The notes under the pieces: model-generated
The model's database searches: none
The model's input: the letters and a program-made list of their open reading frames with translations, nothing else
Told to the model about the DNA's origin: nothing
Position numbers and translations under genes: made by a program
Source of the DNA: Noviherbaspirillum saxi
GTDB taxonomy: Bacteria; Pseudomonadota; Gammaproteobacteria; Burkholderiales; Burkholderiaceae_D
DNA: 64,000 bases
Assembly: GCF_003591035.1 (NCBI RefSeq)
Contig: NZ_QYUO01000003.1
Coordinates: 682,001-746,000, forward strand
Direction of reading: 5' to 3'
In this document: one piece after another, positions 25,202-34,524 of the stretch
Position numbering within the stretch: position 1 is the first letter of the stretch
How the letters are laid out: the number at the start of each line of letters is the position of its first letter

Positions 25202-25699
25202 GTGAACCAAGGACAATTTACACGACTGGTGGAAGAATTCTGCAAACACTGCGGTTTGCCGGAACCGGAACGCATCCTGCATGGCGGGCCGATCGCGGTC
25301 AACGATATTGTCTTCTCGCTGATCTACAGCGAAGAAGTGAATCCCGATGCGATCTTCGCTTATGCCGATTTCGGCGAGGCGCCGCGCGGCAGCGAAACGG
25401 ATGTCTTCCGCACACTGCTCGAAACCAATCTGTCGCTCTATGATGGCAAGGGACCGACGTTCGCCATCTCGCCCGAGACGGGGCGCGTCGTGCTCTCCGC
25501 CTGCTATGTGATCGCCGATACGCCGCCCGATGAATTGCGCAAGCATCTGGTCAAGATGGCGGAGCAGGCAAAGGCATGGCGTGCTGATCCGCTGTTTGGT
25601 TCGAGCAAGCAGGATGCACAGCGGCCGCGCCCGAGCGCGACGGCTTTTCAACGCCCGGGCAAGCGGTTGTCGGGGAAGGAACATGTGCGCCTACGTTAG
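25202..25699 (+). CDS. CesT-family T3SS chaperone
   Basis: 165 residues. The N-terminal 130 follow the class I (CesT/SicP/ShcA) chaperone pattern: helix (FTRLVEEFCKHCGLPEPERI), strands (IAVNDIVFSLIYSEE, AIFAYADFGEAP), a helix (VFRTLLETNLSLYDGKGPTF) and AISPETGRVVLSACY. A basic tail (PRPSATAFQRPGKRLSGKEH) is extra. It overlaps the next gene by 17 bases and probably serves its product. Confidence 0.75.
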   Translation: MNQGQFTRLVEEFCKHCGLPEPERILHGGPIAVNDIVFSLIYSEEVNPDAIFAYADFGEAPRGSETDVFRTLLETNLSLYDGKGPTFAISPETGRVVLSACYVIADTPPDELRKHLVKMAEQAKAWRADPLFGSSKQDAQRPRPSATAFQRPGKRLSGKEHVRLR

Positions 25700-26390
25700 C
25701 CGCGGTGCGGGAGTTGAATCCCATTATTCCGCATCGTCTGACGTTGAACATAGCGACGTCAGATTTCCATTGACTAATGCGAACCAGCCGTATTCGAGCG
25801 AGTTGGCTTCGAACATAGCGGCGTGGCGTGCAAGAGCGCTTGCAGCAATGAATGAAAGTCCGGCAACCGCGAAAATCACCCACGCCGACAGAAATACACC
25901 CCACCCCTTCGCGGCGTTCGCTTCGGATTTGGCGCAGCAAATAACGGACTTCGGCGTTCAGTATCCCAAACACCGATCAACGGCGGCGAGGCTACTTGGT
26001 ACTCCTCGCTTTAATTTCTCGCTTTCAAAGTATCTCAAGCAAACAGCACAGGGAAATATCCACGCCGGACGGAAAAGTTTGGACAGCGTGGCCGGCTCGA
26101 TCGATAGCTCTACGGACGTCGTTATCGTTGTGTCGCCTGCAGGTGACGTCCTCGGGGTATTTACCAAGGAAGACGGCAAATGGATCATGCGCAATGCTGG
26201 CGACGCCCCGAATGAGCCAGGTGTACTGTGCAAGCCGAGTGACTTTCTGAGGCGGTCTAGTCCTCCCAATTCTTATGGATTACGTATCAACGTAATAGAA
26301 GGCATTCGTGTCGCTGCGGTTCAGGTGAGGGAGCCCGACGAGGGAAGCGAGAGCAACCAGAAAACACTGCCCTTCCTTGCACGTCTGTAG
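25683..26390 (+). CDS. Putative chaperone-dependent T3SS effector
   Basis: 235 residues from ATG 25683, AAGGAA upstream, overlapping the chaperone gene. The N-terminal 50 residues are Ser-rich (YVSRGAGVESHYSASSDV). Residues 80-235 look globular (PHPFAAFASDLAQQITDFGVQYPKH, STDVVIVVSPAGDVLGVFTKEDGKWIMRNAG, GLRINVIEGIRVAAVQVRE). No catalytic motif recognised. It is the last gene before the hrpL promoter and the last of the sctI operon. Confidence 0.5.
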   Translation: MCAYVSRGAGVESHYSASSDVEHSDVRFPLTNANQPYSSELASNIAAWRARALAAMNESPATAKITHADRNTPHPFAAFASDLAQQITDFGVQYPKHRSTAARLLGTPRFNFSLSKYLKQTAQGNIHAGRKSLDSVAGSIDSSTDVVIVVSPAGDVLGVFTKEDGKWIMRNAGDAPNEPGVLCKPSDFLRRSSPPNSYGLRINVIEGIRVAAVQVREPDEGSESNQKTLPFLARL

Positions 26391-26495
26391 ACGCGTCAGA
26401 ACACGAAGAAATGCGTGATCTGGACGGCGCACAAAAAAACAAACGAAAAATTCCTTTGACGTGCCGTGTCAACCGCACACACTTCCCCGGCCCGC

Positions 26496-26545
26496 GCGCC
26501 TCTCTTTAATAACTTGAATGGAATTTTAAAAACTTAAAGAGGCGC
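26496..26545. promoter_or_regulatory. Inverted repeat upstream of hrpL, terminator or activator site
   Basis: GCGCCTCTCTTTAA (26496-26509) and TTAAAGAGGCGC (26534-26545) are inverted around an AT-rich centre holding TTGAAT and TTTAAAAAC. The same two words occur upstream of the sctC sigma-54 promoter (29603-29608, 29622-29630). It may end the sctI operon, bind the HrpS-like activator, or both. Confidence 0.35.
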
Positions 26546-26616
26546 AAAAGCCCTCCAACAATCAACGAAGAAGAAAAACTCTTTTAAATTCAATCGCTTG
26601 GAATAAAAAACGCAGG

Positions 26617-26632
26617 TGGCACACGGCTTGCC
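26617..26632 (+). promoter_or_regulatory. Sigma-54 promoter of hrpL
   Basis: TGGCAC-ACGGC-TTGCC is an almost exact -24/-12 element with the required 10 bases between GG and GC. Transcription should start near 26644, 45 bases before the start codon. Confidence 0.85.
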
Positions 26633-26688
26633 ATAAGGACGACACGAACCTCGATGTTTTCCCTGATCCGCTGTGTATGGAGCCACCT

Positions 26689-27228
26689 ATGCAAATCTCT
26701 ACCGATGAAATTTCGCAAATCAACGTAACGTTTGATTTGAAGGCGCTGGAAGAACTGGTGTCCGTTCATGGCCGCCGACTGCATAACTTTGTTCGCCGCC
26801 GGATCGGGAACATGCAGGATGTCGAAGACATCGTGCAGGACACCTTGCTGGAGGCAGTGCGCTGCCGCGAGAATTTTCGCCATCAATCCCGTCCCGAGAC
26901 CTGGTTGTTCGGTATCGCGGCCAATCTCATTCGCAATCATTACAAGCGCGCCCGGGCGCACGATATCTTCGACGAGCTGGAGGAAGAAGCGCATATCGAG
27001 GAAGTCGGACGCAGTCCGGCGGAAACCTTCGAGACCATCCAGTTGATGGAACGTGTTTCCGAGGTGATCGACGGTTTGTCCAATGAAGTACGCAGCGTGT
27101 TCGGCCTGGTGTTCGACGAACAGATGACGTATGAAGAGGCCGCCGCGCGTCTCGGCATCCCGGTCGGCACCGTGCGCTCCCGCATCTCGCGGGCCCGTCT
27201 GCGCCTCAAGGAACTGCAGCTTCTATAA
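26689..27228 (+). CDS. hrpL: HrpL-like ECF sigma factor
   Basis: 179 residues. ATG 26689 is preferred over 26677 because GGAG sits six bases before it. Sigma region 2 (about residues 20-90) includes LHNFVRRRIGNMQDVEDIVQDTLLEAVR and the DNA-melting helix RPETWLFGIAANLIRNHYKR; region 4 (110-179) includes YEEAAARLGIPVGTVRSRISRARLRLK. It is driven by a sigma-54 promoter and should in turn read the hrp boxes in this window, as HrpL does in group I Hrp systems. Symbol is by function and context. Confidence 0.8.
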   Translation: MQISTDEISQINVTFDLKALEELVSVHGRRLHNFVRRRIGNMQDVEDIVQDTLLEAVRCRENFRHQSRPETWLFGIAANLIRNHYKRARAHDIFDELEEEAHIEEVGRSPAETFETIQLMERVSEVIDGLSNEVRSVFGLVFDEQMTYEEAAARLGIPVGTVRSRISRARLRLKELQLL

Positions 27229-27374
27229 CGCGCCGGCGCGGGTCTGCATCGCCTTCGCGCCGCTCTCTCGATGATGGTTTTGATCGGTAAGCCAGCGCAT
27301 CCGGTTCCTCATGGCGCGGCCGTGCACGCCGCGTCGTATCTCCATCCATTTCAATCCACTTGCCGGATCATGCA

Positions 27375-29525
27375 ATGACTACAGATACTCTTGAGCGGTT
27401 CACGCCGCAGAAGCTGAAAACGTCGGCGATCTCGATTGGCGCCGCGGTGGCCAAGGTCGAGATTTTCGTCGCGCTGGCCGTCATCGGCATCGTGTTCCTG
27501 CTTATCCTGCCGATCCCCACCGCCATGCTGGACATGCTGATCGCCGTCAACCTGTTCATTTCCGGTTTTTTGGTGGTGCTGTCGCTGTATGTGGCGGGCA
27601 TTACTGCATTTGCGACCTTTCCGACGATTCTGCTGCTTACCACGCTGTTCCGGCTGGGCATCTCGGTTGCGACCACGCGCTCTATTCTGTTGCACGGCGA
27701 AAGCGGGGCCATCGTGGAAACCTTCGGCGAGTTCGTGGTCGGTGGCAATCTGGTGGTCGGCATGGTGGTGTTCCTGATCGTGACCGCGGTGCAGTTCATC
27801 GTGCTGACCAAGGGCGCGGAACGCGTGGCCGAAGTATCGGCCCGCTTTTCGCTGGACGCGTTGCCGGCCAAGCAGCTGGCAATCGAAGGCGAGCTGCGCG
27901 CGAACCTGATCGATCAGGCCGAAGCCAAGCGCCAGCGTGGTCTGCTCGATACCGAAAGCCAGCTGCTCGGTGCGATGGACGGTGCGATGAAATTCGTCAA
28001 GGGCGATGCGATCGCCGGCCTGATGATCGTCGCCATCAATCTGCTGGGCGGCTTGACCATCGGCGTGATGGGACGCGGCCTGAGCATGTCCGAGGCAATG
28101 CGTCACTACTCGGTGCTGACCATCGGCGACGGCCTGGTCGCGCAGATTCCCGCGCTGCTCATTTCGATGACGGCAGCGATCCTGATCACGCGCGGTACCC
28201 AGAAAGGCGGCGGCAAAAAAGGCAACTTCGGCGGCGAACTGTCGGCCCAACTCTTCGCCTATCCCAAGGCCCTGGGCACGGTATCGGCGGTGATGGTGCT
28301 GTTCGCGCTGATTCCCGGCATGCCCAGTGTGATGTTTGGCGCACTGGCATTGATTTCCGGCGGAGGCGCCTATTACGCGTCACGCCGCGAAAAGACCGAG
28401 GAGACGACCGGCGAAAAAGGCGACAAGCGCAAACAGGAAGCGCAGGTCGTGCACGAGTTCAATCAAATGGATTCGTTGCAGGTCGCATTGCCCGCGAAGT
28501 TCGAGAATGATCCATCGATGCAAACCTTGATCAACACCGTCAACAACGTGCGCAACAAGTTGGTCACGGGGCTGGGCATGACGCTGCCGGTTGTGGTCTT
28601 CAAGTACGAAGGCGGGCTGGCCGACGATGCAATGGAATTTCGCGTCTATGAAGTGCCGATGCTGCGCGCGCAGATCGCCCTGGACAAGGTTGGTGTGATT
28701 GGCCGTTTTGCCGAGAAGGCTGCAGCCATCCCCGGCAGCATTATCGAGCCGGGGGGCGGCATGGGCGGCGTGGATATCGTCTGGGTGCCTCGTGACGCGG
28801 CGGCGTCCGATCCCGATGTTCAATCGGTCGCCGTCGAATGGGAATCCCAGATCTACGGCCGCGTCGAACAAAAGCTCTTGCGCTACGGGCCGCGTTTTAC
28901 CGGCGTGCAGGCAGCGCAGAAGTTCCTGAGCTGGATGGAAGAATGGATGCCCGAACTGGCGAAGGAATTGCAGAAGGCGGTGCCGGCGTCGAAGTACGCG
29001 GACGTGCTTCAGCGGCTGTTGCGCGAGAACATCTCGGTGCGCAATATGCGCCTGATCATGGAAACGCTGGCCGATTACGGTCAGCGTGAGCGCGATACCG
29101 CTGCCTTGACGGAGTTTGTCCGCTTCGCGCTGCGCGAACAGATTTGCCACCAGCTCGCGTCCGACGGCGAGTTGCAGGCCTACGTGCTGGAACCGGAGCT
29201 GGAAGAACACCTCAGTTCGAATATCCGCCAGGCGGCGGGCGGCGGCTTCCTGGCGCTCAGCCCGCAAGCCACCAACCAGATCATTGCGGCGATACGCGAT
29301 GCGGTCACCGAATTCCAGCCCAAGGGCCGCACGCCGGTACTGGTTTGTGCGCAGGATGTCCGTCGCTATCTGCGCACCATGCTGGAGCCGGAATTCCCGG
29401 AAGTGACGATTCTTGCCGTCACCGAGCTGACACCCGAAGTCAGGGTCAACGTCATCACCACCATCGCGCTGCCGGATGAAGAGAACCGGGAAGACGACTT
29501 CAACGACTGGGGTGACGACAGTTGA
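27375..29525 (+). CDS. sctV: T3SS export gate protein SctV (HrcV)
   Basis: 716 residues from ATG 27375. The N-terminal third has seven to eight membrane helices and the FHIPEP-family segments (LPTAMLD-type IPTAMLDMLIAVNL, TLFRLGISVATTR, GAERVAEVSARFSLDALPAKQLAIEGEL, GDAIAGLMIV). The cytoplasmic domain (about 350-716) forms the nonameric ring that receives substrates. It follows hrpL by about 146 bases and could share its transcript. Normal length. Confidence 0.95.
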   Translation: MTTDTLERFTPQKLKTSAISIGAAVAKVEIFVALAVIGIVFLLILPIPTAMLDMLIAVNLFISGFLVVLSLYVAGITAFATFPTILLLTTLFRLGISVATTRSILLHGESGAIVETFGEFVVGGNLVVGMVVFLIVTAVQFIVLTKGAERVAEVSARFSLDALPAKQLAIEGELRANLIDQAEAKRQRGLLDTESQLLGAMDGAMKFVKGDAIAGLMIVAINLLGGLTIGVMGRGLSMSEAMRHYSVLTIGDGLVAQIPALLISMTAAILITRGTQKGGGKKGNFGGELSAQLFAYPKALGTVSAVMVLFALIPGMPSVMFGALALISGGGAYYASRREKTEETTGEKGDKRKQEAQVVHEFNQMDSLQVALPAKFENDPSMQTLINTVNNVRNKLVTGLGMTLPVVVFKYEGGLADDAMEFRVYEVPMLRAQIALDKVGVIGRFAEKAAAIPGSIIEPGGGMGGVDIVWVPRDAAASDPDVQSVAVEWESQIYGRVEQKLLRYGPRFTGVQAAQKFLSWMEEWMPELAKELQKAVPASKYADVLQRLLRENISVRNMRLIMETLADYGQRERDTAALTEFVRFALREQICHQLASDGELQAYVLEPELEEHLSSNIRQAAGGGFLALSPQATNQIIAAIRDAVTEFQPKGRTPVLVCAQDVRRYLRTMLEPEFPEVTILAVTELTPEVRVNVITTIALPDEENREDDFNDWGDDS

Positions 29526-29602
29526 GCCATGGCGCTGCCACCGGTGCACGACACAAGGCGGCACGACCTTTCGGAAACGCAATGAAGAAATGCCATTTCA
29601 AT

Positions 29603-29638
29603 TTGAATATGAAAATTCTTGTTTAAAAACAGTGGCAT
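29603..29638 (+). promoter_or_regulatory. Possible activator site upstream of sctC
   Basis: TTGAAT and TTTAAAAAC, as upstream of hrpL, lie between ATGCCA (29590-29595) and TGGCAT (29633-29638), an inverted pair. It could bind the HrpS-like activator, though it is close to the promoter for an enhancer site. Confidence 0.25.
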
Positions 29639-29655
29639 AGGAATTCTGCGTGGGG

Positions 29656-29671
29656 TGGCACGACGCCTGCT
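29656..29671 (+). promoter_or_regulatory. Sigma-54 promoter of the sctC operon
   Basis: TGGCAC-GACGC-CTGCT matches the -24/-12 consensus with correct spacing. Predicted start of transcription near 29683 rules out the upstream start at 29677 for sctC. Confidence 0.75.
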
Positions 29672-29718
29672 AACTGGTGCAGTTACTGCGTACGTGGAAT
29701 GAAAACAGGAGAGTGTTC

Positions 29719-31599
29719 ATGTGGAGGGATGCCAGACACAGGTTGAGCCGGCTATGCGCGTTGGTTGCGCTGGCGCTCGCCCCGCTCGCCGCGTTGTGCG
29801 CGTCTCCAGCCCACTGGAAGGATGTCGGCTACAGCTATAACGCCAACAGGACGCCGCTGAGCCGGCTGCTGGCCGAGTTTGCGCAAAGCCATGGCGCTGA
29901 ACTGAAACTGTCGGCCCGGGTGAGCGGTACGGTCAATGGCCGACTCCAGGGTGCGACGGTGCTCGAGTTTTTGGAGCGGCTGACATCGATGCAGCGCCTG
30001 CAGTGGTTTTTTTATAACAACACCCTGTATGTCAGCCCGGTGTCCGATGCCGTGTTTGAACGCATCGCGCTGACGGAAAACACTGTGTCCGATGCCAAGG
30101 CGGCCCTGGTCGGCCTGGGGCTGTTCGAGCCGAAATTCGGTTGGGGCGAACTGCCGGAAGAGCGGGTGGTCGCCATCTCAGGCCCGAGCGAATATTTACG
30201 TCTCGTCAAGCAGGTGATCCAGTCCGGCTCCGGGGCGAAGGAAGATCCGGAAGCCATGGTGTTTCGCCTGAGGTATGCGGCGGTCGAGGACCGGCAGGTC
30301 ACGATACGCGACAAGGTGACCGTCACGCCCGGCGTGGCCACGCTGCTCAAGAACATGCTGTCCTCCCGTCAGGGCAACACGGGTCACACCGGGCTGTCGT
30401 CGCAGGCCGCGCCGTCGATGTCGGCCAATCCGTCGCGCGCCGAATCGACAATGCCGATGCCGAACAATCTGCCGCTGCCTGGCCTGACCGGCATGAATGC
30501 CTTGCCGGGTTTCATGCCGCCGCCGGCAGAGCAGGCCAGAAGTTTCGGTTCGCATGCATCGGGCAAGCCCTTGCGCGCCACGCAGGTGGAGGGCGATGTG
30601 CGCACCAATTCGATCGTGATCTGGGATAGCCCGAGCAAGCGCAATTACTATCAGCGCCTGATCGATGCGCTCGACGTGGAGCAGAACCTGGTGGAAATCG
30701 AAGCGCTGATCGTGGATATCAGCCAGGACCGGCTGAAGGAAATCGGTGCGGAATTCACCGTCGGCGGGACCAAGAACAGCCTGAGCATCGGCGCCGCCGG
30801 CGCCTTTGCGCGGCGCGGCCTCGCAGGCGGCACGCTGGTGCTGCAAAGCCTCGATCATTTCTTTGCACAGTTGCAGCTGCTCGAAGGGCAAGGAGAAGCC
30901 CGCATACTCGCCAAGCCCAGCGTGCTGACGCTGGAGAACCTGGTGGCGGTACTGGACTTGAGCCAGACCGTGTACCTGAAATCCACGGGAGAGCGCGTGG
31001 CCAGCGTGACCCCGGTGACCGCTGGAACGATGCTGCGCGTGATACCGCGCGTGATCGAAGAAAAGAACGGGCCGCGCGTCCATCTGACGGTCGATATCGA
31101 GGATGGAAAGATCACCGAGCGGGTCGCGGTCGATTCGCCGGAAGTGCAGCGCAGCACGATCAGTACGCAAGCCATCCTGGAGAACCAGGCCTCGCTGGTC
31201 ATCGGCGGCTACAACTCCGACTCGTCGGCGCAGCGCGTACAGGAAGTGCCCGGGCTGTCCAAGGTGCCGCTGTTGGGTGCGCTGTTCTCGAGCAACCACA
31301 CGAGCAGCCAGACCAAGCAGCGGCTGTTCATCATCACGCCGCGCCTGGTACGGCCGGGGGCGGCGCCTGTCGCCGGCCTGCCTGCGGCTGTGCCCGCTAA
31401 CCCGCCTGCTGCGGCGTCTAGTGTGCCGCCGAGCGTGCCGCCTGGCGCGGCCGACACGATCCCGCAAGACATGATGACGCTGCGCCGGCCTGTGGTAGCA
31501 CGCCTACCCGATCTGCCAGCACCGACGCAAATGCAAACGCCGGCGCAGACACGTAACGTGGAAACGATACCGGCAGACCTGATGAGATTGCGGCGATAA
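29719..31599 (+). CDS. sctC: T3SS outer-membrane secretin SctC (HrcC)
   Basis: 626 residues from ATG 29719, with AGGAG eight bases upstream. Signal peptide (LCALVALALAPLAALCAS), N0/N1 domains (about 30-230), then a Gly/Pro/Met-rich insert (SMSANPSRAESTMPMPNN), N3 and the secretin pore domain (about 320-545) with VEGDVRTNSIVIWDSP, GEARILAKPSVLTLEN and VPLLGALF. It ends with a Pro/Ala-rich tail (about 550-626) holding two similar segments, DTIPQDMMTLRRP and ETIPADLMRLRR. First gene of a rightward operon. Confidence 0.95.
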   Translation: MWRDARHRLSRLCALVALALAPLAALCASPAHWKDVGYSYNANRTPLSRLLAEFAQSHGAELKLSARVSGTVNGRLQGATVLEFLERLTSMQRLQWFFYNNTLYVSPVSDAVFERIALTENTVSDAKAALVGLGLFEPKFGWGELPEERVVAISGPSEYLRLVKQVIQSGSGAKEDPEAMVFRLRYAAVEDRQVTIRDKVTVTPGVATLLKNMLSSRQGNTGHTGLSSQAAPSMSANPSRAESTMPMPNNLPLPGLTGMNALPGFMPPPAEQARSFGSHASGKPLRATQVEGDVRTNSIVIWDSPSKRNYYQRLIDALDVEQNLVEIEALIVDISQDRLKEIGAEFTVGGTKNSLSIGAAGAFARRGLAGGTLVLQSLDHFFAQLQLLEGQGEARILAKPSVLTLENLVAVLDLSQTVYLKSTGERVASVTPVTAGTMLRVIPRVIEEKNGPRVHLTVDIEDGKITERVAVDSPEVQRSTISTQAILENQASLVIGGYNSDSSAQRVQEVPGLSKVPLLGALFSSNHTSSQTKQRLFIITPRLVRPGAAPVAGLPAAVPANPPAAASSVPPSVPPGAADTIPQDMMTLRRPVVARLPDLPAPTQMQTPAQTRNVETIPADLMRLRR

Positions 31600-31654
31600 A
31601 CGATGATTCTGCCGGGGATGCGTCCTGCATGTCCGGCACACGGATGAGGATTTA

Positions 31655-32710
31655 ATGGAACTACGGATGCTGTCGGGCTTGCATCGCGGCGCGGTGCTCG
31701 AACTCGATGACGAAGAACTGGCGCTGGGCGCCTCGGACAATGCCGACGTCATCGTCGTTGATCCGGGCGTGGCGCCATTGCATCTGCAGATACGGAAGGA
31801 AAACGACGGCCATGTCCTGGTGCCGGGGGGCGGCGTGGTGCTCTCTGAAGATGGCTGGCCGGTCGCGCAGCCGGTGCGGCTCGCGCCCGGTATGCGGTTC
31901 AGCCTGGGGGGAATCTGGATCGGCTTTTACGAAGCAGATGCCGCCTGGGAAGCGCCGCCTGCGGAGCCGCTGCGCGTACCCGATACTCCGTTCGGTGATG
32001 TTCCGCCGGCGCCTGACATGGCAGGAGCCGATTCGACACGTGCGGTGCCGGCGGCGGATCAGAATGCTCCTCAAGGCATACCGCTGCAGCGGCGCGTGAA
32101 GCGACCGACCGTCATGATCGCCGTTGTCTTGTTTCTGGCGCCGCTGCTGATCTGGATCGCCACGGCGGCGCATGCACGCTTTGGCGGCGAGGAGTTGAAT
32201 GTGAAAAAGGCAGGCAAACCTAGCGGCTCGACTTCCAGGATCGACAATGGGACTGTCCTGGGAAAGCCATCGCGGACCGCAAGCGTTGCGCCGTCGGCCA
32301 AGCCCGAGCCGCGCATTCCGATCGAGCAGCTGCTGGCGCAATTCAAACAGCAGCTGGCGCAGCGCGAACTGCTCGACCGCGTCGATCTGATTATGGGCGA
32401 CACCCTGACCTCCGGCTGGGAAGCGCGCGGCGCGCTCGACGCCGAGGAAGAAGGACGTCTGACGCGACTGATCAACAGCTTCTCGGAAATGCACCGCCTG
32501 CCGTTCATGATCCGGGTCAAGGTGGTGCCGCTCAAGGACATGCTGCCATTTCAGATTGTCGAAGTCACCAGCGGCAGCTATGCCAACATCGTGACCGATA
32601 GCGGAGAAAGACTGTTCGTCGGCGATACCTTGCAGGACTACCGGCTGGTAGCGATCGCTCCCACGAAAATCGTATTTGCCGGCAAACGCCGCATCGAATT
32701 GCCATGGTAA
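31655..32710 (+). CDS. sctD: T3SS inner-membrane ring protein SctD (HrpQ/YscD)
   Basis: 351 residues. N-terminal FHA-like domain (about 1-100: LRMLSGLHRGAVLELDDEELALGAS, VDPGVAPLHLQIR), Pro-rich linker, one membrane helix (TVMIAVVLFLAPLLIWIATAA, about 148-168), then periplasmic ring-building domains. Surrounds SctJ and ties to the SctC ring. Its last codons overlap the sctN start. Confidence 0.88.
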   Translation: MELRMLSGLHRGAVLELDDEELALGASDNADVIVVDPGVAPLHLQIRKENDGHVLVPGGGVVLSEDGWPVAQPVRLAPGMRFSLGGIWIGFYEADAAWEAPPAEPLRVPDTPFGDVPPAPDMAGADSTRAVPAADQNAPQGIPLQRRVKRPTVMIAVVLFLAPLLIWIATAAHARFGGEELNVKKAGKPSGSTSRIDNGTVLGKPSRTASVAPSAKPEPRIPIEQLLAQFKQQLAQRELLDRVDLIMGDTLTSGWEARGALDAEEEGRLTRLINSFSEMHRLPFMIRVKVVPLKDMLPFQIVEVTSGSYANIVTDSGERLFVGDTLQDYRLVAIAPTKIVFAGKRRIELPW

Positions 32711-34074
32711 GCCGCTCGAAAAAAATCAATCTTCCGGCGTATCCGCGCCGTGCCGCCGATCGGCTGGTGCAGGTCGCGGCGCGGCTGGAATCGGTATCGC
32801 TTGTCGAGTCCTACGGGCAGGTGGCACGCGTGGTCGGACCGCTGGTGGAAGCCGTCATCCCGCACGTCAAGATCGGCGAAATGTGCGAGATCGGCCTTGC
32901 TTCCGGCGCTACTGTTCTGTGCGAGACCATAGGCTTCAACGATCATCGCGCGATTCTCTCCCCGTTTTCGGGGCTCGACGGTGTCGGCCCCGGTCTGCGG
33001 GTGCGGCCGCTGGCGCGCAAGCACGGGCTGGTGGTCGGCGCGCATCTGCTGGGGCAGGTGCTCGACGGTTTCGGCAATCCGATCGGCGAGATGCCGTTGC
33101 CCGGCGACGACGCAGTCGAGGTGCCGGTGCGTGGCGGCGGGCCGGCGATGGGGGACCGGATTCCGATCGACACGCCGTTCCAGACCGGCGTGCGGCCGAT
33201 CGACGGTTTGCTTACGCTGGGCAAGGGACAGCGGGTGGGCGTGTTTGCCGGTCCCGGTTGCGGCAAATCGACCCTGATGACAGCCATTGCCGCCAATGCC
33301 GATGTCGACGTGGTGGTGTTCGCACTGATCGGCGAACGCGGCCGGGAACTGGCCGAGATCGTTCACGAACTGCGCGAATCGGGACTGGCGCGCCGTACCG
33401 TGGTGGTTGGCGCGACGTCCGACCGTGCCGCCGCCGAACGCACGCGGGCTGCCTATACCGCCACCGCCGTGGCCGAAGGCTTTCGCGACCAGGGCAAGCA
33501 TGTGCTGCTGCTGGTCGATTCGCTGACCCGTTTTGCGCGGGCGGTGCGGGAAACGAGTATCGCGTCGGGCGAGCCGATCGGGCGCAACGGCGTACCGGCG
33601 TCGGTCTACGCCGAACTGCCGCGCCTGGTCGAGCGTGCGGGCAATACCCGTCATGGCGCGATTTCCGGCATGTACATGGTGCTGGTGGAAGGCACGGTGC
33701 AGGAAGACCCGATCGCCGACGAGGTGCGTTCGCTGATCGACGGGCACATACTGCTGACGCGCTCGCTGGCCGAGCGCGGCGTGTTCCCCGCCATCAGCAT
33801 TCTGGAAAGCCTGAGCCGGATCATGCCGAGCATCGTGGAGAGCGATCACCAGCGCGCGGTGCATAGGCTGCGCAGGTTGCTGTCGAAATACCAGGACATC
33901 GAGCTGCTGCTCAAGCTGGGCGAAATCAAGTCCGGCGTGGACAAGGAAACCGACCAGGCGGTCGCCGCCTATGACGAAATCATGGCTTACCTGCAGCAGG
34001 ACATCCGCAAGCCGGTCAGCTTCCGCGATAGCGTGCAGGCGGCCATTGCGCTGGCGCGCAAGTATCCGGCCTGA
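32704..34074 (+). CDS. sctN: T3SS ATPase SctN (HrcN)
   Basis: 456 residues. Walker A GPGCGKST (183-190), the preceding DTPFQTGVRPIDGLL, and later LIGERGRELAEIV, LLLVDSLTRFARAVRE and the conserved VPASVYAELPRLVERAG are typical of the SctN/FliI ATPases, which release chaperones and unfold substrates. Normal length; ATGGTAA overlap with sctD suggests coupled translation. Confidence 0.96.
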   Translation: MVSRSKKINLPAYPRRAADRLVQVAARLESVSLVESYGQVARVVGPLVEAVIPHVKIGEMCEIGLASGATVLCETIGFNDHRAILSPFSGLDGVGPGLRVRPLARKHGLVVGAHLLGQVLDGFGNPIGEMPLPGDDAVEVPVRGGGPAMGDRIPIDTPFQTGVRPIDGLLTLGKGQRVGVFAGPGCGKSTLMTAIAANADVDVVVFALIGERGRELAEIVHELRESGLARRTVVVGATSDRAAAERTRAAYTATAVAEGFRDQGKHVLLLVDSLTRFARAVRETSIASGEPIGRNGVPASVYAELPRLVERAGNTRHGAISGMYMVLVEGTVQEDPIADEVRSLIDGHILLTRSLAERGVFPAISILESLSRIMPSIVESDHQRAVHRLRRLLSKYQDIELLLKLGEIKSGVDKETDQAVAAYDEIMAYLQQDIRKPVSFRDSVQAAIALARKYPA

Positions 34075-34084
34075 GGGAGAACGC

Positions 34085-34510
34085 ATGGCAAGCACCAAAC
34101 AAACCAAGGTATTAAAGAAAATCGAGATGCTGCGCGACCGCCGGCTGCAGCTGGCCGACCTGGAAGTCAGCCGGGCCAACGCCGCGGTGGAACAAGCAAA
34201 CCGCAAGGTGTCGGCGGCGGACCAGATGCTGAACCGTACCGACGAGTTCTGCCGCAACGAGCATCGCCGACTCAACGATGAACTGGCAAGCGGAGCGGCG
34301 ACCGGCAAGGATGGCCTGTTCGCATGGAGAAATGCACATGAAAAGCTGCAGGAGCGCCTGAAAACCGCGAAGGATCGCCTGGCCAATGCCAAGGTGGAAT
34401 TGCAGTCCGAGCAGAGCAGGCTCGAACAGATAAAGGCAAAGCGCCGTACCGACGCGCTTGCCGTGGAGCGCCTGAAAGTATTGCAGGCGCCGGTACAACG
34501 CGGTAACTGA
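34085..34510 (+). CDS. sctO: T3SS stalk protein SctO
   Basis: 141 residues, GGGAGAA before ATG 34085. Nearly all coiled coil, rich in Lys, Glu, Arg and Ala, as in SctO/FliJ proteins that insert into the SctN hexamer. Placed directly after sctN as usual. Identification rests on length, coiled coil and position. Confidence 0.8.
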   Translation: MASTKQTKVLKKIEMLRDRRLQLADLEVSRANAAVEQANRKVSAADQMLNRTDEFCRNEHRRLNDELASGAATGKDGLFAWRNAHEKLQERLKTAKDRLANAKVELQSEQSRLEQIKAKRRTDALAVERLKVLQAPVQRGN

Positions 34511-34524
34511 CAAAGGAAGAGTCG

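Noticed and set aside
28380-34392. Long antisense frames opposite sctV, sctC, sctD and sctN
   Set aside because: They are shadows of high-GC genes with well-recognised products; no ribosome sites and no recognisable domains.
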